DNA of 64,000 bases. It comes from Dromaius novaehollandiae (Eukaryota; Chordata; Aves; Casuariiformes; Dromaiidae). The stretch spans positions 70,999,601 through 71,063,600 of the forward strand of contig NC_088102.1 of the NCBI RefSeq assembly GCF_036370855.1, in the 5' to 3' direction. Below the pieces are notes generated by a model. That model was not told the DNA's origin. It ran no database searches and saw only the letters and a list, made by a program, of their open reading frames with translations. Shown in pieces: positions 26,501-38,460 of this stretch (its first letter is position 1; each line of letters starts with the position of its first letter). Both the position numbers and the translations under genes were made by a program.

Positions 26501-26629
26501 CAGAGGGACATGTGGGAGATACGATTGCATGCTGATGTCTTCTGCTGTGTTGCAAGTGGCACATCATAGTCAAAAAGCAATGCTACTAACACTCTTATTT
26601 TCTTTATTTCCCTACACGTTCTGCCTCAA

Positions 26630-26740
26630 GCATGATTAATTATTGTTAATTATTATTGAATTTAATTGTTAATTAATGGGTTGGCTAAATTATTAATTTT
26701 GTACTAATAATTTTTATTATTGTTGTCAATTATTGGTTTC
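26630..26740. repeat. A+T-rich low-complexity patch
   Basis: About 110 bp dominated by TTAATTATT-type words with very few G or C. No gene or element is recognised in it. Confidence 0.8.
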
Positions 26741-27305
26741 AGAAGCCGGAATTTTAGGACACAAAATAATAAGGAATTGTCACAAACAGTGGAACTGCCA
26801 CTTGCATAAGAAGTTGACTGGTTCAAGAAAAAAAAAGCTGTGTGCAAAATGGGATTCACTGCAAGCAAATCACTCAAAATTGCTCTTGAAAATCAGTATC
26901 AGTTATATTTAAGGGTAAGCCTTAGAGCTCATCCATTAGAGATAAGCAGGACATTAACACAGAGGGAAATACACAGCAATATGTCAGTTCCATTTTTATT
27001 TTTAAAACTACATTTGATTCACTGACACTTAAATGTTGAGTTATGCACAAATAAGACAGTTATCTAGGCTCCCTTTATAGGCAGATGAAAGAAACTGTCA
27101 CCTCATCTTGCCTGTATTGTAACCCCATCTGGAAACACCTTCTGGAGGTCCTTTTTTCTCTTCATATTCTATACAGGAAGCTAAGACTGGTTTTGTACAC
27201 CTAATTGAAATTAGATTATGTGAATTCCACTCTCTGTGCCTTCCAGAAGACCTGTTTTAAAGGTAAATCCATTTGCTGTACTCCAGTTAGTTTTAGACAC
27301 TCATT

Positions 27306-28285
27306 TTAGAAAGAAACCTTCCCCTTCAGGAGTGCCCTCAGGCTGTCCTTCACCCTTGTGTTCCTCAGGCTGTAAATGAAGGGATTCAGCATGCGGCTCG
27401 CCACCATAGAGAAAACAGACACCACCTTTTCCTGATCCAGCAAATGTTTTGAACTAGGCCATGAAAAAAAAGGAATGTAGCGTTCCCATAGAAGACAGTG
27501 ACCACAGTTAGATGGGAAGCACAGGTGGGAAAGGCTTGGTACTTGTCCTGCTTAAAGTGAATTTTCAGGATAGCAATCGGAGCGTAAGCATAGGATATGA
27601 GGATAATCAGGCTCATGGTGATCGTATTGAATCCAACAAACACAAGCCTGGCTGTGTCATTGACACTGGTATCAGAGCAGGAGAGCTTTAATATTGGAGG
27701 ACCTTCACAGTAGAAATGATTGATGACATTTGGACCACAAAAAGACAGATGAAAGGTGTTGGCAGTGTGTACCATGGAGTACACAGCCCCATCCAGATAT
27801 GAGCCAGGTACAAGTAAGAGGCTCTCTGGGACAAAGTGACCTTGTAGTTCAGCAGGCTACAGATGCCTGCCTAACAGCCATACGCCGTCACAGCCAGGAG
27901 GAGGTGGCACTTCACCTCAGCCATCCATACATTTGGCATTAGCTCGGAACAGTCATAGTGGCAAAGACTGCATAAAAATGAAACAGGGTAACACATCCAA
28001 CAGAAGGAACGCCCTTTCTCTCTGACAAGAGTTCTGTCAGCATTTGGGGGGTAATGCAGGAGGAACAGCAGATATCTAAGAAGGGTAGGTTGCTGAGGAA
28101 AAAATATGTGGAGGATGTGAAGTCTGGGGCCGATTTTTCATGGGAGTGGTCATCCCAAAATTCCCCAACAGGGGGATGGTATAGATCACAAAGGAAAAAA
28201 GAAAGATGGGGACCTGAAAATCTGGACAGTCTGTCAGTGCCATTAAAATGCACTCAGTGATCAGGCTGTGATTTCCTTGAAGCAT
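27306..28285 (-). pseudogene. Olfactory receptor pseudogene, OR5M-like, multiple lesions
   Basis: The whole length of an OR can be traced but the frame changes several times. The N-terminus from 28285 reads MLQGNHSLITECILMALTD and runs through TM1 (LLGNFGM). TM2 is in another frame (TYFFLSNLPFLDICCSS). The TM3 end is wrecked: the DRY region reads TAYGC, a stop, then AGICSLLNY. Outer loop 2 to TM6 is open ([55 protein letters not shown]). After a further shift the TM7 part reads RMLNPFIYSLRNTRVKDSLR and a stop at 27306. FYCEGPP and the VGFN...SLIILISY block match the intact gene at 31195-32136, so the two are probably duplicates. A good splice acceptor (TTTGTCTTCACAG) still sits 18 nt before the old start. 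Confidence 0.92.
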
Positions 28286-28303
28286 TGATATATCATCCAA
28301 TAA

Positions 28304-28325
28304 CTGTGAAGACAAAGATACAGCT
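28304..28325 (-). other. Relic 3' splice acceptor before the OR pseudogene
   Basis: On the minus strand CTTTGTCTTCACAG ends 18 nt before the old ATG at 28285. The spacing is the same as in the intact genes of this window, so the acceptor outlived the reading frame. Confidence 0.4.
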
Positions 28326-28990
28326 GGAAACAAATCATCAAGAATCTCTGCACTTTGTCCTTTGTTTGTGATTAGGAGTAGATATAAGAAACTGGGAAAC
28401 AATGCTTTTTCTAAGGCTAGAAAAAACACAGGTCTCAGAAAAAACTGGTGATAAGAAACACTTTCTAAGAAAGCTTGAAAGGGATTCCCATCTTCCAGCT
28501 AACCATCTAAAACTTGGGTATCCAAGTTCCCTTTACAGCTAACCCAAAGAGAAAGGCAACATCGGAGGGCGAGTGATCCCATCACCGTATGGTTATCTAA
28601 GAGAGGCGAGATGAATCATCCACAGGCAATATCCACTTCTCTGCCTCTATTGACTTGAAAGGAAGCCTTGGCAACTGTTCCAAGCTCATGCCTAACTTAT
28701 GGATGGCTGAGGTTAAGTGACATGAACCTCCCCACCCCCACAACCCACAACATGCACGAGAGAGGAGGTGACACCAGCAAAAAAGAAATCAGAGAAATGA
28801 TAACATAGTTTTCAAAATGATTACATAGTTCAAAGTAAGCAAAAACAACATCCTAATTGGATGCTTTCTCATTTTTGTTCTATGGGAATATGATCTGTGC
28901 TAAGCATAACACACATCATCTCTATGATGCAGTTTATGTTGCCTGTGGAAGAGAAGAAGAAAACTATCAAGCATATGAGTCAGTCTCTCC

Positions 28991-29046
28991 TGGGTGCCTC
29001 CTGGGTGTCTTCAGTCTCATGGGTGCCTCCCGGGTGTCTTCAGTCA
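28991..29046. repeat. Tandem duplication, period 29 bp, two copies
   Basis: TGGGTGCCTCC begins at 28991 and 29020, and each copy continues with (T/C)GGGTGTCTTCAGTC. The copies differ at one or two positions. Confidence 0.9.
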
Positions 29047-30360
29047 AATAACTCGTTTAAATATATATTTTATTAAAAGACAAGTGTGAGGAGGGAATAA
29101 TTCTCCTCCTGATAATTAAATCTTCTGTAAAAATTTAGAGGAGAAGGTTCCTGAACTTACCCGGCGTCTTGTGATCAAAGGCACCTTTTGCTTCTTCTGA
29201 GACACAAAGACAACACATACAGTGGGTTGAAGTACAAACTCTGACCAAATGATTCATGGAAAAGTCTTCTGCCTTGCCTGTACGTAAAGTCAGTGGAGAG
29301 CCAGGGAAGCTATTTTTTTCTGAAGAACTCATTGATTTCCCTTGAGCAAGAGGAAGAGCTTCCAGGACCTGTATGCAGAGACCCCCAGGCTTGTTCCCTC
29401 TTATCTTTCAAAATTCCTGTGTGGGCAAATGCGTAGCAGAAATGCACACAGAGTGATTTCAGTGACCTTGATGTGAATAGTCGGGGAAGGAAGGGTGGGG
29501 AGAAAAAAAGGAAATATTTGAGCAGCTTTTTTATTTATAGACTTTTTCTCTAGCTTGTATTACTATCTCAGTGAATATTACACACTTTGATTCACAAGAA
29601 GTGACTATCAGTGACCTTGACTGATGAGGCTGTAGTCTCAATCCTGGCCACCTAATAAGTCATGTCACAACTTGTTCTAAGCAGATATGATTTTTCATCC
29701 TGGTGGTTGTTTTCATTGTACTAAACAATACATCAGAATGTTCTTTGTTCCAGAACCAAGCACATGCCTCATCAACTCCATTGGCTTAAACTGTGAACTG
29801 CTGTGCAGGCTCAGTTGAACAATCCATTAAGCCATCCAGACAAGAGTATGGCCACAGTCATACTCCAGGTCTGAGAAAAGCCATGTCAGCTGAGACATTC
29901 TTGTATTACTAATGCTTGTGGTAACATACTGGCTGGAAATATCCAATCCCATTTTAGGGTTAAAAAGGACAATAGAAAAAGCAGGAAGAAGCTGAGAACA
30001 TGAACCTGTGGAGAGAGCTGCCATTGAGATGAAGGTGTCTATGTTTAAGCATCTAAGGAGCTTTCAGGCTAAGGAAAAAGGAAGCTGCTTGGTGCCTGGA
30101 GTCAGGGATTTCTTGAGGGAGGGGAAGACTTTCCTGACCAAAGGTATCTACATTCTGCCTAAGTCCCAATTTATATACATAAAATTGCATTATGTATCTA
30201 TAAATGCACATACTGTCATTTATATCTACAGATTTTAAAACTAGGTCAGAAGAACCAAGAATCAAAATGACAATCCATCAAAACCCTAAATAAATACGCA
30301 TGATGTACATACATATACACGCAAGCATATTATATTGTCTATTTTATAAGTAAATAAACG

Positions 30361-30387
30361 TGTGTGTGTGTGTGTGTGTGCGCGCGC
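30361..30387. repeat. (TG)n/(CG)n microsatellite
   Basis: Ten TG units followed by CGCGCGC and then ATGCATATAT. A standard dinucleotide microsatellite and the only clear one in the window. Confidence 0.95.
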
Positions 30388-31194
30388 ATGCATATATTTA
30401 TATACATGAATTTGTATATATTCAAGCTGGAGTTGAATAGGTTGTCTCTTTCACGCTGGATTCATCCAAGCTGCCTTTAACATGAAAAGATGGTGCCCAG
30501 TTTAACAACATAGGCAGTCCAAGTTCCCCCTGTAGTCTATGGAAGGAGGTAGGCATTTCAGAAGACAAAGAATGTCCCATGAGTTCAATCAGTCCCACAC
30601 ATTTTTTTTCCTACTGATTAGAAAGAGAACCTAGGAGGCACTTTACTTAGATGGGGCAAACCTGGGCCTAAGCAACTTACCTCATGTCACATAAGGAGTC
30701 TGTGACACTTCTGGGAACTGAACCGTGATCTTCTGGTCAGATGATCAAGTTTAGTGCTCAGTGAGCTGTAAACACTTTGATGTGTTCACCAGAAACCTGC
30801 CCATTTCTTCATATGAAAGGAGCTCTGATAATCATTTTCACACTGACAGCAATAGCTATTATTAATCGTCATTACTGAAGATAACCGCTAATGTATTCTC
30901 AAACCACAAGTGGTCAAAAGGGCTAAATTCCTGGAATTACTAATAAAGACTGTAAACACCAAGGAAAGAATGGCAAATGCATACCTGACTGAGACAGGTC
31001 AATAAACAATTTAATCCAAGAGCAGTTAATGACCAAATGTTTAGGAACAAGGCAGAAATTTCCCAATACATGTGTCCAGTTGCTCACCACTAGTTCACAG
31101 GAGAGTGCTATTTTCATACCATAGTCCTACAGACACAGGAGAGTATAAATGTTTCTAAAGAGACCTCTCGATTCTTCCGAAGCATCAGGAAAAA

Positions 31195-32136
31195 TTAGCT
31201 TTCAGATGAATGTGTCCTATCTATCAGTCTCCTGAGGGCATCCTTCACCTCCTTGTTCCTCAGGCTGTAGATGAGGGGGTTCAGCATGGGGGTCACCATG
31301 GTGTAAAACACAGAGGCCACTTTGTCGAGGTGCTGGGAATGCCTGGAGCTAGGCCGTGAGTACATAGATGCAGCAGATCCATAGAAGAGAGTCACAGCTG
31401 CCAGGTGGGAAGCACATGTGGAGAAGGTTTTGTACCTGCCCACAGCCGAGCTCATTCTCAGGATGGTGGCCAGGATGTAAGTGTAGGAGAGAAGAATGAT
31501 CAGGCTGGTGATCAACAAATTGAAGCCAACCACAACAAACATCATAACCTCATTGATGGTTGGGTCCGTACAAGAAATGGCATAAAGTGGGGGCCCCTCA
31601 CAGTAAAAATGATTGATGACGTTGGGACCACAGAAGGACAGTCGAAATGCAAACCCTGTATGGATGGTGGCATTCACAAGCCCAGCAATATATGAGCCAG
31701 CTACCAGCAGGGCACACACTCTGCTGGACATGGAGACTGCATAGAGCAATGGGCTACAGATGGCCATGTAGCGATCATACGCCATAACAGCCAGGAGGTA
31801 GCATTCAGCGGTGGCGAAGGTAGCGTAGAAATAAAATTGTGTAAGGCATGCAGAGTAAGAAATTACTTTCCTCTTTGCTACAAGATCTTTGAGCAATCTG
31901 GGGGTGATTGAGGAAGAATAGCAGATGTCTAAGAAGGATAAGCAGTTTAGGAAGAAGTACATTGGGGTGTGAAGCCGAGAATCTATTCGGATTAACACAA
32001 TCATCCCCAGATTCCCTAATAGAGTGATCACATAGACGACTAGAAACACCATAAAGAGGATGGCCTGGACATTCAGATGCTCTGAGAATCCAGAGAGAAC
32101 AAATTCAGCAAAGAGGGTGTGATTTCCTTTGTCCAT
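31195..32136 (-). CDS. Olfactory receptor, OR5M-like, intact, 313 aa
   Basis: A complete class II odorant receptor: NHT glycosylation site (5-7), GN (41-42), [16 protein letters not shown] (55-70), Cys97, [10 protein letters not shown] (118-127), Cys169/179/189, [11 protein letters not shown] (235-245), [12 protein letters not shown] (283-294). [10 protein letters not shown] and [17 protein letters not shown] recall OR5M, but OR5AP or OR5K cannot be excluded. The frame is open 42 codons further upstream (to 32262), through a poly-G stretch. That extension is unlike any OR, and the strong acceptor CTCTGCTTTCATACAG ends 16 nt before 32136, so the start is placed there (32139 is also an ATG). 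Oddity: TM6 reads [12 protein letters not shown] where most ORs have [12 protein letters not shown], replacing three bulky hydrophobic residues. The pseudogene at 27306-28285 is its nearest relative here. Confidence 0.95.
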   Translation of the reverse strand: MDKGNHTLFAEFVLSGFSEHLNVQAILFMVFLVVYVITLLGNLGMIVLIRIDSRLHTPMYFFLNCLSFLDICYSSSITPRLLKDLVAKRKVISYSACLTQFYFYATFATAECYLLAVMAYDRYMAICSPLLYAVSMSSRVCALLVAGSYIAGLVNATIHTGFAFRLSFCGPNVINHFYCEGPPLYAISCTDPTINEVMMFVVVGFNLLITSLIILLSYTYILATILRMSSAVGRYKTFSTCASHLAAVTLFYGSAASMYSRPSSRHSQHLDKVASVFYTMVTPMLNPLIYSLRNKEVKDALRRLIDRTHSSES

Positions 32137-35100
32137 CATCACAACACAGTTGCTGTATGAAAGCAGAGACATAGAGAAACACAAAGTCAACATATTCCTT
32201 CCCCTCCCCCCCCCCCATATAAATGGTAGATAAATACATGACTTTTTTATTAGGAAGCACAAAGCTCAGAGGCAGGAACTGTAGAACAACATATTGAAGG
32301 TTTGCCTCAAAACACATTTCAGGGAAAACAAGGTACATGATGGAATGTATTTCTAAAGGTAGTATTCTCTTCCAGTCACTACTAATTTGGTTTAATAATG
32401 TCACTTCCCAATAGGAAGATTTGTTCCATCTCCTGAAGAAGCTATGAAATTTGTTATTACCAGTGGTAATAATGGGTTATTATCAAAGAAACAACCACAG
32501 CAATTTCTTCTGGCTTTAGAAAACTAAGTCTGTATTTTTAAAAAATCCTTGTCTGAGAAGATAGAAAGAGGGAAAGCACTGGTGAGAGAGAGAGGGATTT
32601 CTTAGGGAACTATCTTTAGGAAAGTTAGAATAAAATTCTCCTTTCTTCCCTTCCTTATGATGGCGAAGGTGGGAGCAACTTTGAAATTAAGTTTGAACCA
32701 GGAGATTTAGTGGAAGTGTAACATCCTTTTAAACGTGGTGATATTTGTATCATTCTTGTGATGCCACTGAATTGAGAAAGACAATGAAAAGAATTGTAAA
32801 AGATCAGTGCCAATGGATACCCCAATAATACTACAGTTCCATTACTAAACAGGGGGAGTAAGATACTGATAATATCATTTAGAAAAAGAATGACAAAAGC
32901 CTATGTCTTTTTAAAACAGAAGTTAGAGCTAGTTACAGAAAGCCCTCAGTGAGGGTCTGTGAACTGTGTTACACAAGATATTGAATTACGTCATTGTAAA
33001 GGACCATTCTGCATGCAATAATCTATGGAAAATGTAACGCATATGCCCTTATTTGACTTGCACAGAAGTCCCCCTTAAATCTGGATTTTGTGAAACTGGG
33101 ACTTCACAAAATTTATATTTCATTCTAGGATTCAAGCCAGTTACAAAAACTTTCACACCACTCTAAAACAATTTGAAGTTTGCCAAATAGCCCACCATGA
33201 AGGTTTCCATGCAGTGATGTTCAAAGTATAGCAAGCAGCAGAAATCCACCAGGCCATACAACGCCAGTCCTCTTACTCTGCTTCATGTGAAAAGTGTGAG
33301 ACAAAAAAGAGCTCAAGAGCAAGACTGCATGCTTTTTCCAGCATGGTAAAAAGGCACCCAGTGAGAAACAAATATATCACACACTTTCTATTTAGTTTTC
33401 TTCTGTGCTCTCTCCCCACCTTGTCATATTAACCTGCTTTGTAAATATTAACGATATCAGAGATAGATATCAGTGATCATACAGAGAATTTTTAACACAG
33501 CATGTAAAAGCAGTGTGAAGTTCCTGGTCATTAAGTGTCTGCTAAGTAGCTGCTGGCTATTTAACACATCTTAGACCACCAGTGTTTTGTAGAGCCATTG
33601 CATCACCTTGGCCAAACCAGCTGACCTCACCAGTCACTAGAAAATAATTTTGAATCCCAGCAGTCTTAATTAAAATAATCGGCTAAGATCCTGGGGATGA
33701 TAACCTCTGACAGTGCCTATGTAACTCTGTTGACTTTAAATAGAGCCTAAGCTAGCATCTACCTGAGACTTGGATAAACATCTAAATACCCGGCTTTAGC
33801 AAGGCATATCCTAACCTTGGGTGACTATTTCATGTGCAAACAGGTTCCTATCTGAAGTACGCCCTTTGTAACAGACCAGCTCTTCATGGCATGATTTAGG
33901 CTAAAATTGAGAGGTGCTCCCCAACTCACCTGTTTGCTCACATTCCAGGGACCTTTTCATCTTACCAGAGGCACACAGGCGTCGCTTGATGTCTCCTAGA
34001 CAAAAATTTCATGTAGGAAATAAGCCCCTTCTTCTCCAAGTGTTTGTGTTAAAAGCAAGAATGATTTGCCAGTCATGAAGGGCATCAATTCCTGACCAAG
34101 AAAAAGCACTGTTTATATGATCCCTTCATTACAATACCGAGGGTTTCACCAGTAACTTCCTAATTGTGTCATGCAGAAATTTCTCCTGGGAGTTCATAAT
34201 TTTGGAAATAGCTCCTTAAGGAGGAGACATATACAAATGCTAAGTAAACACAACGACTTTCATCAAATAAGGTGTAAACTAGGGTGTTTTTCCTACTTCT
34301 TTTTGTGTACAATTTATCTCTTGGAATCATAGAGAATTAAAAAGAATCGATTCAAGAAATAAAGATTCAAGGATTAGGAAATAGGTTTAGGATTTGGGGA
34401 ATTTTTGTACATGCTAGTCAGGGAGGAACGGAAGAAGGGGAGGGAAAACCATTCATGAACTCGTCTGCTACAATTTGTTTTAACATTAAAGGAGATATCC
34501 TGTTATTAAAAAACTAGGGAGTTGTATCCAGGTCTTCTGTGAGAGTCAAAGCCAGGTTCATGGGGAGAAAATTATCTTTTATTGCTTTTAAAAGAAAAAA
34601 ACAAAACAATTCTGGCATTTGCAGTTAGATCTTCTAGGGAAAACACCCATACAAAATATCAGCCTTTCTTCAAGAAGTTAGCATCTTACCTTAGTGACCT
34701 TTATATCAAAGAAAAAGCATAGCTCAGACACTGCCTTCATCCATTTTGCATTTCTGTTCATTCCAGAAACCTTCCTGCATGCAAAAAGCATCTGTGCTCA
34801 GCTGAATTATGGATGATTATTTAACAGCTAGTTTCACATTCTCACTTTTAGTTGGGCGTGATTTTTGAAGGACTCCAAAACATCTAACAAACCCAGTTCT
34901 TCCATATCCCCCATGCTTTTGTGTTTTTTCCTCCTCGTTTTTCTTCTCTTTCTCATCCATGAGATTGTCAGACTTGCTCCTACATAAATCAGTTGTGGCG
35001 TCGTATCCTTTGGATCATTTTGCCCCTACTGAGTGTTGGTGCAGCATCACCTGTGTGAACATGGCTTCTTAGGACATACAGTAAGGCACAAGTAAGCGGA

Positions 35101-37685
35101 AGCTCATGTCATCTCTTTGTTACCTGCTACTGGCCTAAAGATGCTTGTTTGGATCTACCAAAAGAAGCTTCCTCCAAAGACAGTACCTGTAGCTCATCAG
35201 CCCCCCAAATAACTCTTGCAATTTGTTAATCAACACCCTCCTTTTGAAGCCACAGTCAGGTCTTGCATGTGCCAACTTCGAGACCATGTCTGAAAACTGC
35301 TCGCAGAGACATCTCTGCTCTCCTGTGTGGGCCAGAACACACAATTCTGGTTTCTCATTTTGGCTGTGCTACACTCCAGGACCCCTGAAAACAACCCAAA
35401 GGTGGGGTGTTAGAGAGGTGCCCTGCCAGGGGTGCCAGGGGTGACCCTGAGCAGATACAACTTGAATTGTCAAAGCTCTTCTTACCTGCCTATTTAAAAA
35501 GAAAGGTGTTGGTAGATGCAGTGCCTACAGTTTCTTCAGAAGACCATATGGTGGTTCAAAGTCATGGTAGGAGGAGAGCTGCTTAGGAAGTACAATTGCC
35601 CAGACTGGCTTGCGTATGGATTTTTATCTCAGACAAAGCATGACTCACTTGCTTGTGCAACACACTCTCCCTCAAGAGAGGGAGGACCTCTCCAGGAGTG
35701 GGGCAGCCTATTGTTCACCGGCTATGGGGCATAGAAACTGGGCCTCTCCCCAGAGATACAGCAGACCACTAAGACCCCCTGCTCTCCTCCTCCAGCTTGT
35801 AACAAATTCTGATATGCTCAGCAAAAGCCCTTTTTCATTTTTCCCCAAAACTGTTGGCTGCACTAACACCATCAATATCGGCTCTCCTCTTGGGATCTGC
35901 TGGTCTGCCCAGAAGAACTGTGTCATGCCCTGGTCTTGCAGGTATTGTGCCCTGTGGACCACGTCCTAGGTATGCTCTTCTATTGTTGTCTCCTGTCCTT
36001 GATATGTTTGCCTAGGGTCAGTATGTGCCTGTGGTCTCAGATCTCTCTGGCTACATCCACATTAATGCATAGTAGACAAAAGAGGCATGGGACAAATGGA
36101 TGGCCCACTGCGTGGTTCTGGCAGGAAGACATATGGCATCCATACAGCTAAATTCTGTTACAGCCCCAAACAGGGTGGACTTGTCCATTATGCCTACTGG
36201 GGAATGGCCCTGCTCCATTCTATTCCCTAAACGACATCTGAGCATCCCCTGGAAGGCAGCAAGTTGCCATAAGCTAGAACCATGCCAGCGACTGAGATAA
36301 CAATTGGCATACACTGCCACAAGCTGGCTCATGCTCTGGTCTTGTTTTGTTTAGCGATAGGGGTTTTGCCTTTTTCCTTCATTGCCCCTTATTGCCATGT
36401 CCGCCTAGTCTTCTTCTGGCAGCCTCTTTAGGATACCTCTTTACAGTCTCTTGGGCACAAATGGGGCCTCAGGACAGCAGGTCGTGCTTGCCGTCTTTGA
36501 GAGACTTCCTTTGACTCCTGAAGAGAGTGCCACCATATCCAGAGAACCCCAGAAGCCCTGTTTATCCTGGGGTGAGTCCTCCATTGGGCATGGAGAAAGG
36601 AAGAGGAAAAATGAGGCAGGGATCCAAGGTATGATGGTTTATAGAGCAAGAGCCATGTGGCCTGGTGTGAGCGAAAAAGGGCTGTGCATTCCTCAGGAAA
36701 CGGGTTGATGGGCTCTGGTACCAAGGAGGCAGCCTTTTTTCAAGATTAACTTTGAATTAGGCTTAAAGCAAAATAACTATTTTTCACACTGCATATGGTT
36801 GAATTCTGAAACTTGTTGCCTCAGGATATTTGGCTTTCAAAAGTAGAAGCGGTAGCAGGAGGAAGTAATTTGTGAACAGTCCTTTGATTTGCCTGTGTGC
36901 AATTTCTGCTTGTTCTTCAGCCAAGAGTGGGAAACGAATAACCACTTTGGATTTTTACATACACACTGTTTTACCTCATTTGTGACCAAAGATTATACTA
37001 CTGCAATTCTAAGTGTGGTGCAAGGGAAAATATGTGTTACTAGGCTGTGCATGCTTGCAAGCCAAACTTTGAACAGAGCTGCACCTTGTTCTAAAAAGTT
37101 GTATCTTAATTCCTGGTGAGTGATCAGTAATAAATATTAATTTAAAATTAATTTAAAGATAAGGAAAACAAACAAAAAAACCATATGATTCCCCCACCAT
37201 GTCAGTCATGCATATGAAAGGGTTACAAGTCAGGGAGGGGATGTTTGCTGTAACTTTCACTTGTTTAATAAACAAGCAAAAACTGTTACACTTGTAAATT
37301 GACAGACCAGAGAGACTCACTCATTCTGTGTGCAAGTCAATAGAGTCCAAGTTTCTCTCCAGAAAATGTCTTCCTTTTTATTACTCCTGACTTATGATCG
37401 GAAATCTCCTCATAGTCCCATAGAGGCGGAGTTAACAGGGCTGAAGGTAAATGTTTAGATTACAGCTCAGCCAGTCACTTCAAGTTCTTTTAAAACCAGT
37501 GAGGGCTTGGTGGATGATATGCTCAGCTCCATGTATGTCATACTAACTCTGACTCCTAAAATTGATCTGATTAAATGCTCTCTAAGAGTGCCCTAGGCTC
37601 CCAGGCTGATTTGCTCAAAAGTAAATTTCTAAAGCTTGGTAAAGTGAATCCCACCAAAGCCATCAAAGCCCCACCAAGTTCAACG
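32137..37685. other. Long intergenic block, no gene recognised
   Basis: About 5.5 kb. An 11-nt C run lies at 32206-32216. From about 35100 to 36730 the sequence is more G+C-rich and carries many overlapping short open frames (35610-35969 +, 36051-36332 -), but none shows a domain I recognise. It could be an old transposon or a decayed exon cluster; I cannot assign it. Confidence 0.5.
32153..32180 (-). other. Predicted 3' splice acceptor of the OR5M-like exon
   Basis: The minus strand reads TTTCTCTATGTCTCTGCTTTCATACAG, a long pyrimidine tract with a consensus CAG. It ends 16 nt before the ATG and is among the best acceptors in the window. Confidence 0.55.
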
Positions 37686-37785
37686 GGGACTGGGTATTTA
37701 AAGCTGTCTGGTGATCTGAACCTTTTGAAAATACAGGGACTGGGTATTTAAAGCTGTCTGGTGATTTGAACCATTTGAAAATATG
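37686..37785. repeat. Tandem duplication, period 50 bp, two copies
   Basis: GGGACTGGGTATTTAAAGCT starts at 37686 and again at 37736, with only two mismatches visible between the copies. It abuts the point where the neighbouring OR pseudogene abruptly stops matching (after SHLMAVIIF), so it marks the rearrangement that removed the OR's 3' end. Confidence 0.92.
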
Positions 37786-38460
37786 ATGACAGCCATCAGG
37801 TGGGAAGCACAAGTGGAGAAGGCTTTGGGCCTGCCATTTGCAGAGTGGATCTGCAGGATGGTGGAGACGACGTAGGTATAAGAGAGCAAGATGGCCAGGA
37901 GTGTTCCCACCATGGCTAGCCCAGCACAGACAAAAACGGTGATCTCATTCCAGTGGGCATCAGCAAATGAGAGCTTCAGGAGTGGGAGAGTTTCACAGAA
38001 AAAGTGATCAATGACATTAGAACGACAAAAAGATAATTTGCTTGTAAAAGCCGTATGTATCATGGAGTTCAAGAAGCCTGCTCCATATGCCCCAACTACC
38101 ATGTTCAGACAACAACTCCAAGACATGACATTCATACAATGCAGTGGGTTACAAATGGGTGTATGATGGTCATAGGCCATTAATGCAAATAGGATGCACT
38201 CAGTCGTTGCCACGGCAATAAAAAAATACATCTGCAAAAAACATTGTGTGCAGGATATCGTTCTCATCTGCAAAAGGGAGGTCTCAAGGCTCTGGGGGTA
38301 ATGGTCGATGCATAGCAAACATCTATAAAGGACAAATTGCTGAGGAAAAGATACATGGGAGTGTGAAGCTGGGGAAGATGAAAGAGATTCTCTTCAGATG
38401 GAAGTGAATACCAAGCTATGTAAGTGTAGGGAAGCAAGATGGAGAGCTATATAGATGGGT
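37786..38460 (-). pseudogene. Olfactory receptor pseudogene, OR5F-like, 3' end lost
   Basis: A minus-strand OR missing TM7 and the C-tail. From TM3 to TM6 a long open stretch survives: QMYFFIAVATTECILFALMAYD, outer loop 2 CRSNVIDHFFCETLPLLKL, VGTLLAILLSYTYVVSTIL and [25 protein letters not shown] and VGTLLAILLSY are close to OR5F1 as remembered. The DRY motif is DHH. TM2 ([25 protein letters not shown]) is in a different frame, and TM1 is only a trace with a stop (about 38400-38460). After TM6 the match ends at the 50-bp tandem duplication. At least two frame changes plus the 3' loss make it dead. The upstream limit is approximate. Confidence 0.9.

Larger units (their letters stand above)
23141..27305. 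other. Intergenic block, partly G+C-richer, no gene recognised
   Basis: Contains an A/G-rich run that pairs with a following T/C run (23497-23541), then a zone from about 24250 to 26580 that is visibly richer in G+C than its neighbours but has no recognisable gene or transposon. An A+T-only-like patch follows at 26630-26740. Near 27056-27100 is a scrap (GTTATCTAGGCTCCCTTTAT) resembling others in the window. Confidence 0.5.
28286..31194. other. Intergenic, no gene recognised
   Basis: Holds a 29-bp tandem duplication (28991-29046), a TG repeat (30361-30387) and two scraps of the scattered repeat-like family (28518-28620 and 30510-30570). The short open frames lack family signatures. Confidence 0.55.

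Noticed and set aside
32137-32262. Upstream in-frame extension of the OR5M-like gene
   Set aside because: It runs through a homopolymer and past a strong splice acceptor; OR proteins start about 24 residues before TM1.
36051-36332. Overlapping open frames on both strands, considered as a decayed transposase
   Set aside because: I could not find a catalytic motif or terminal repeats, so no transposon family can be named.
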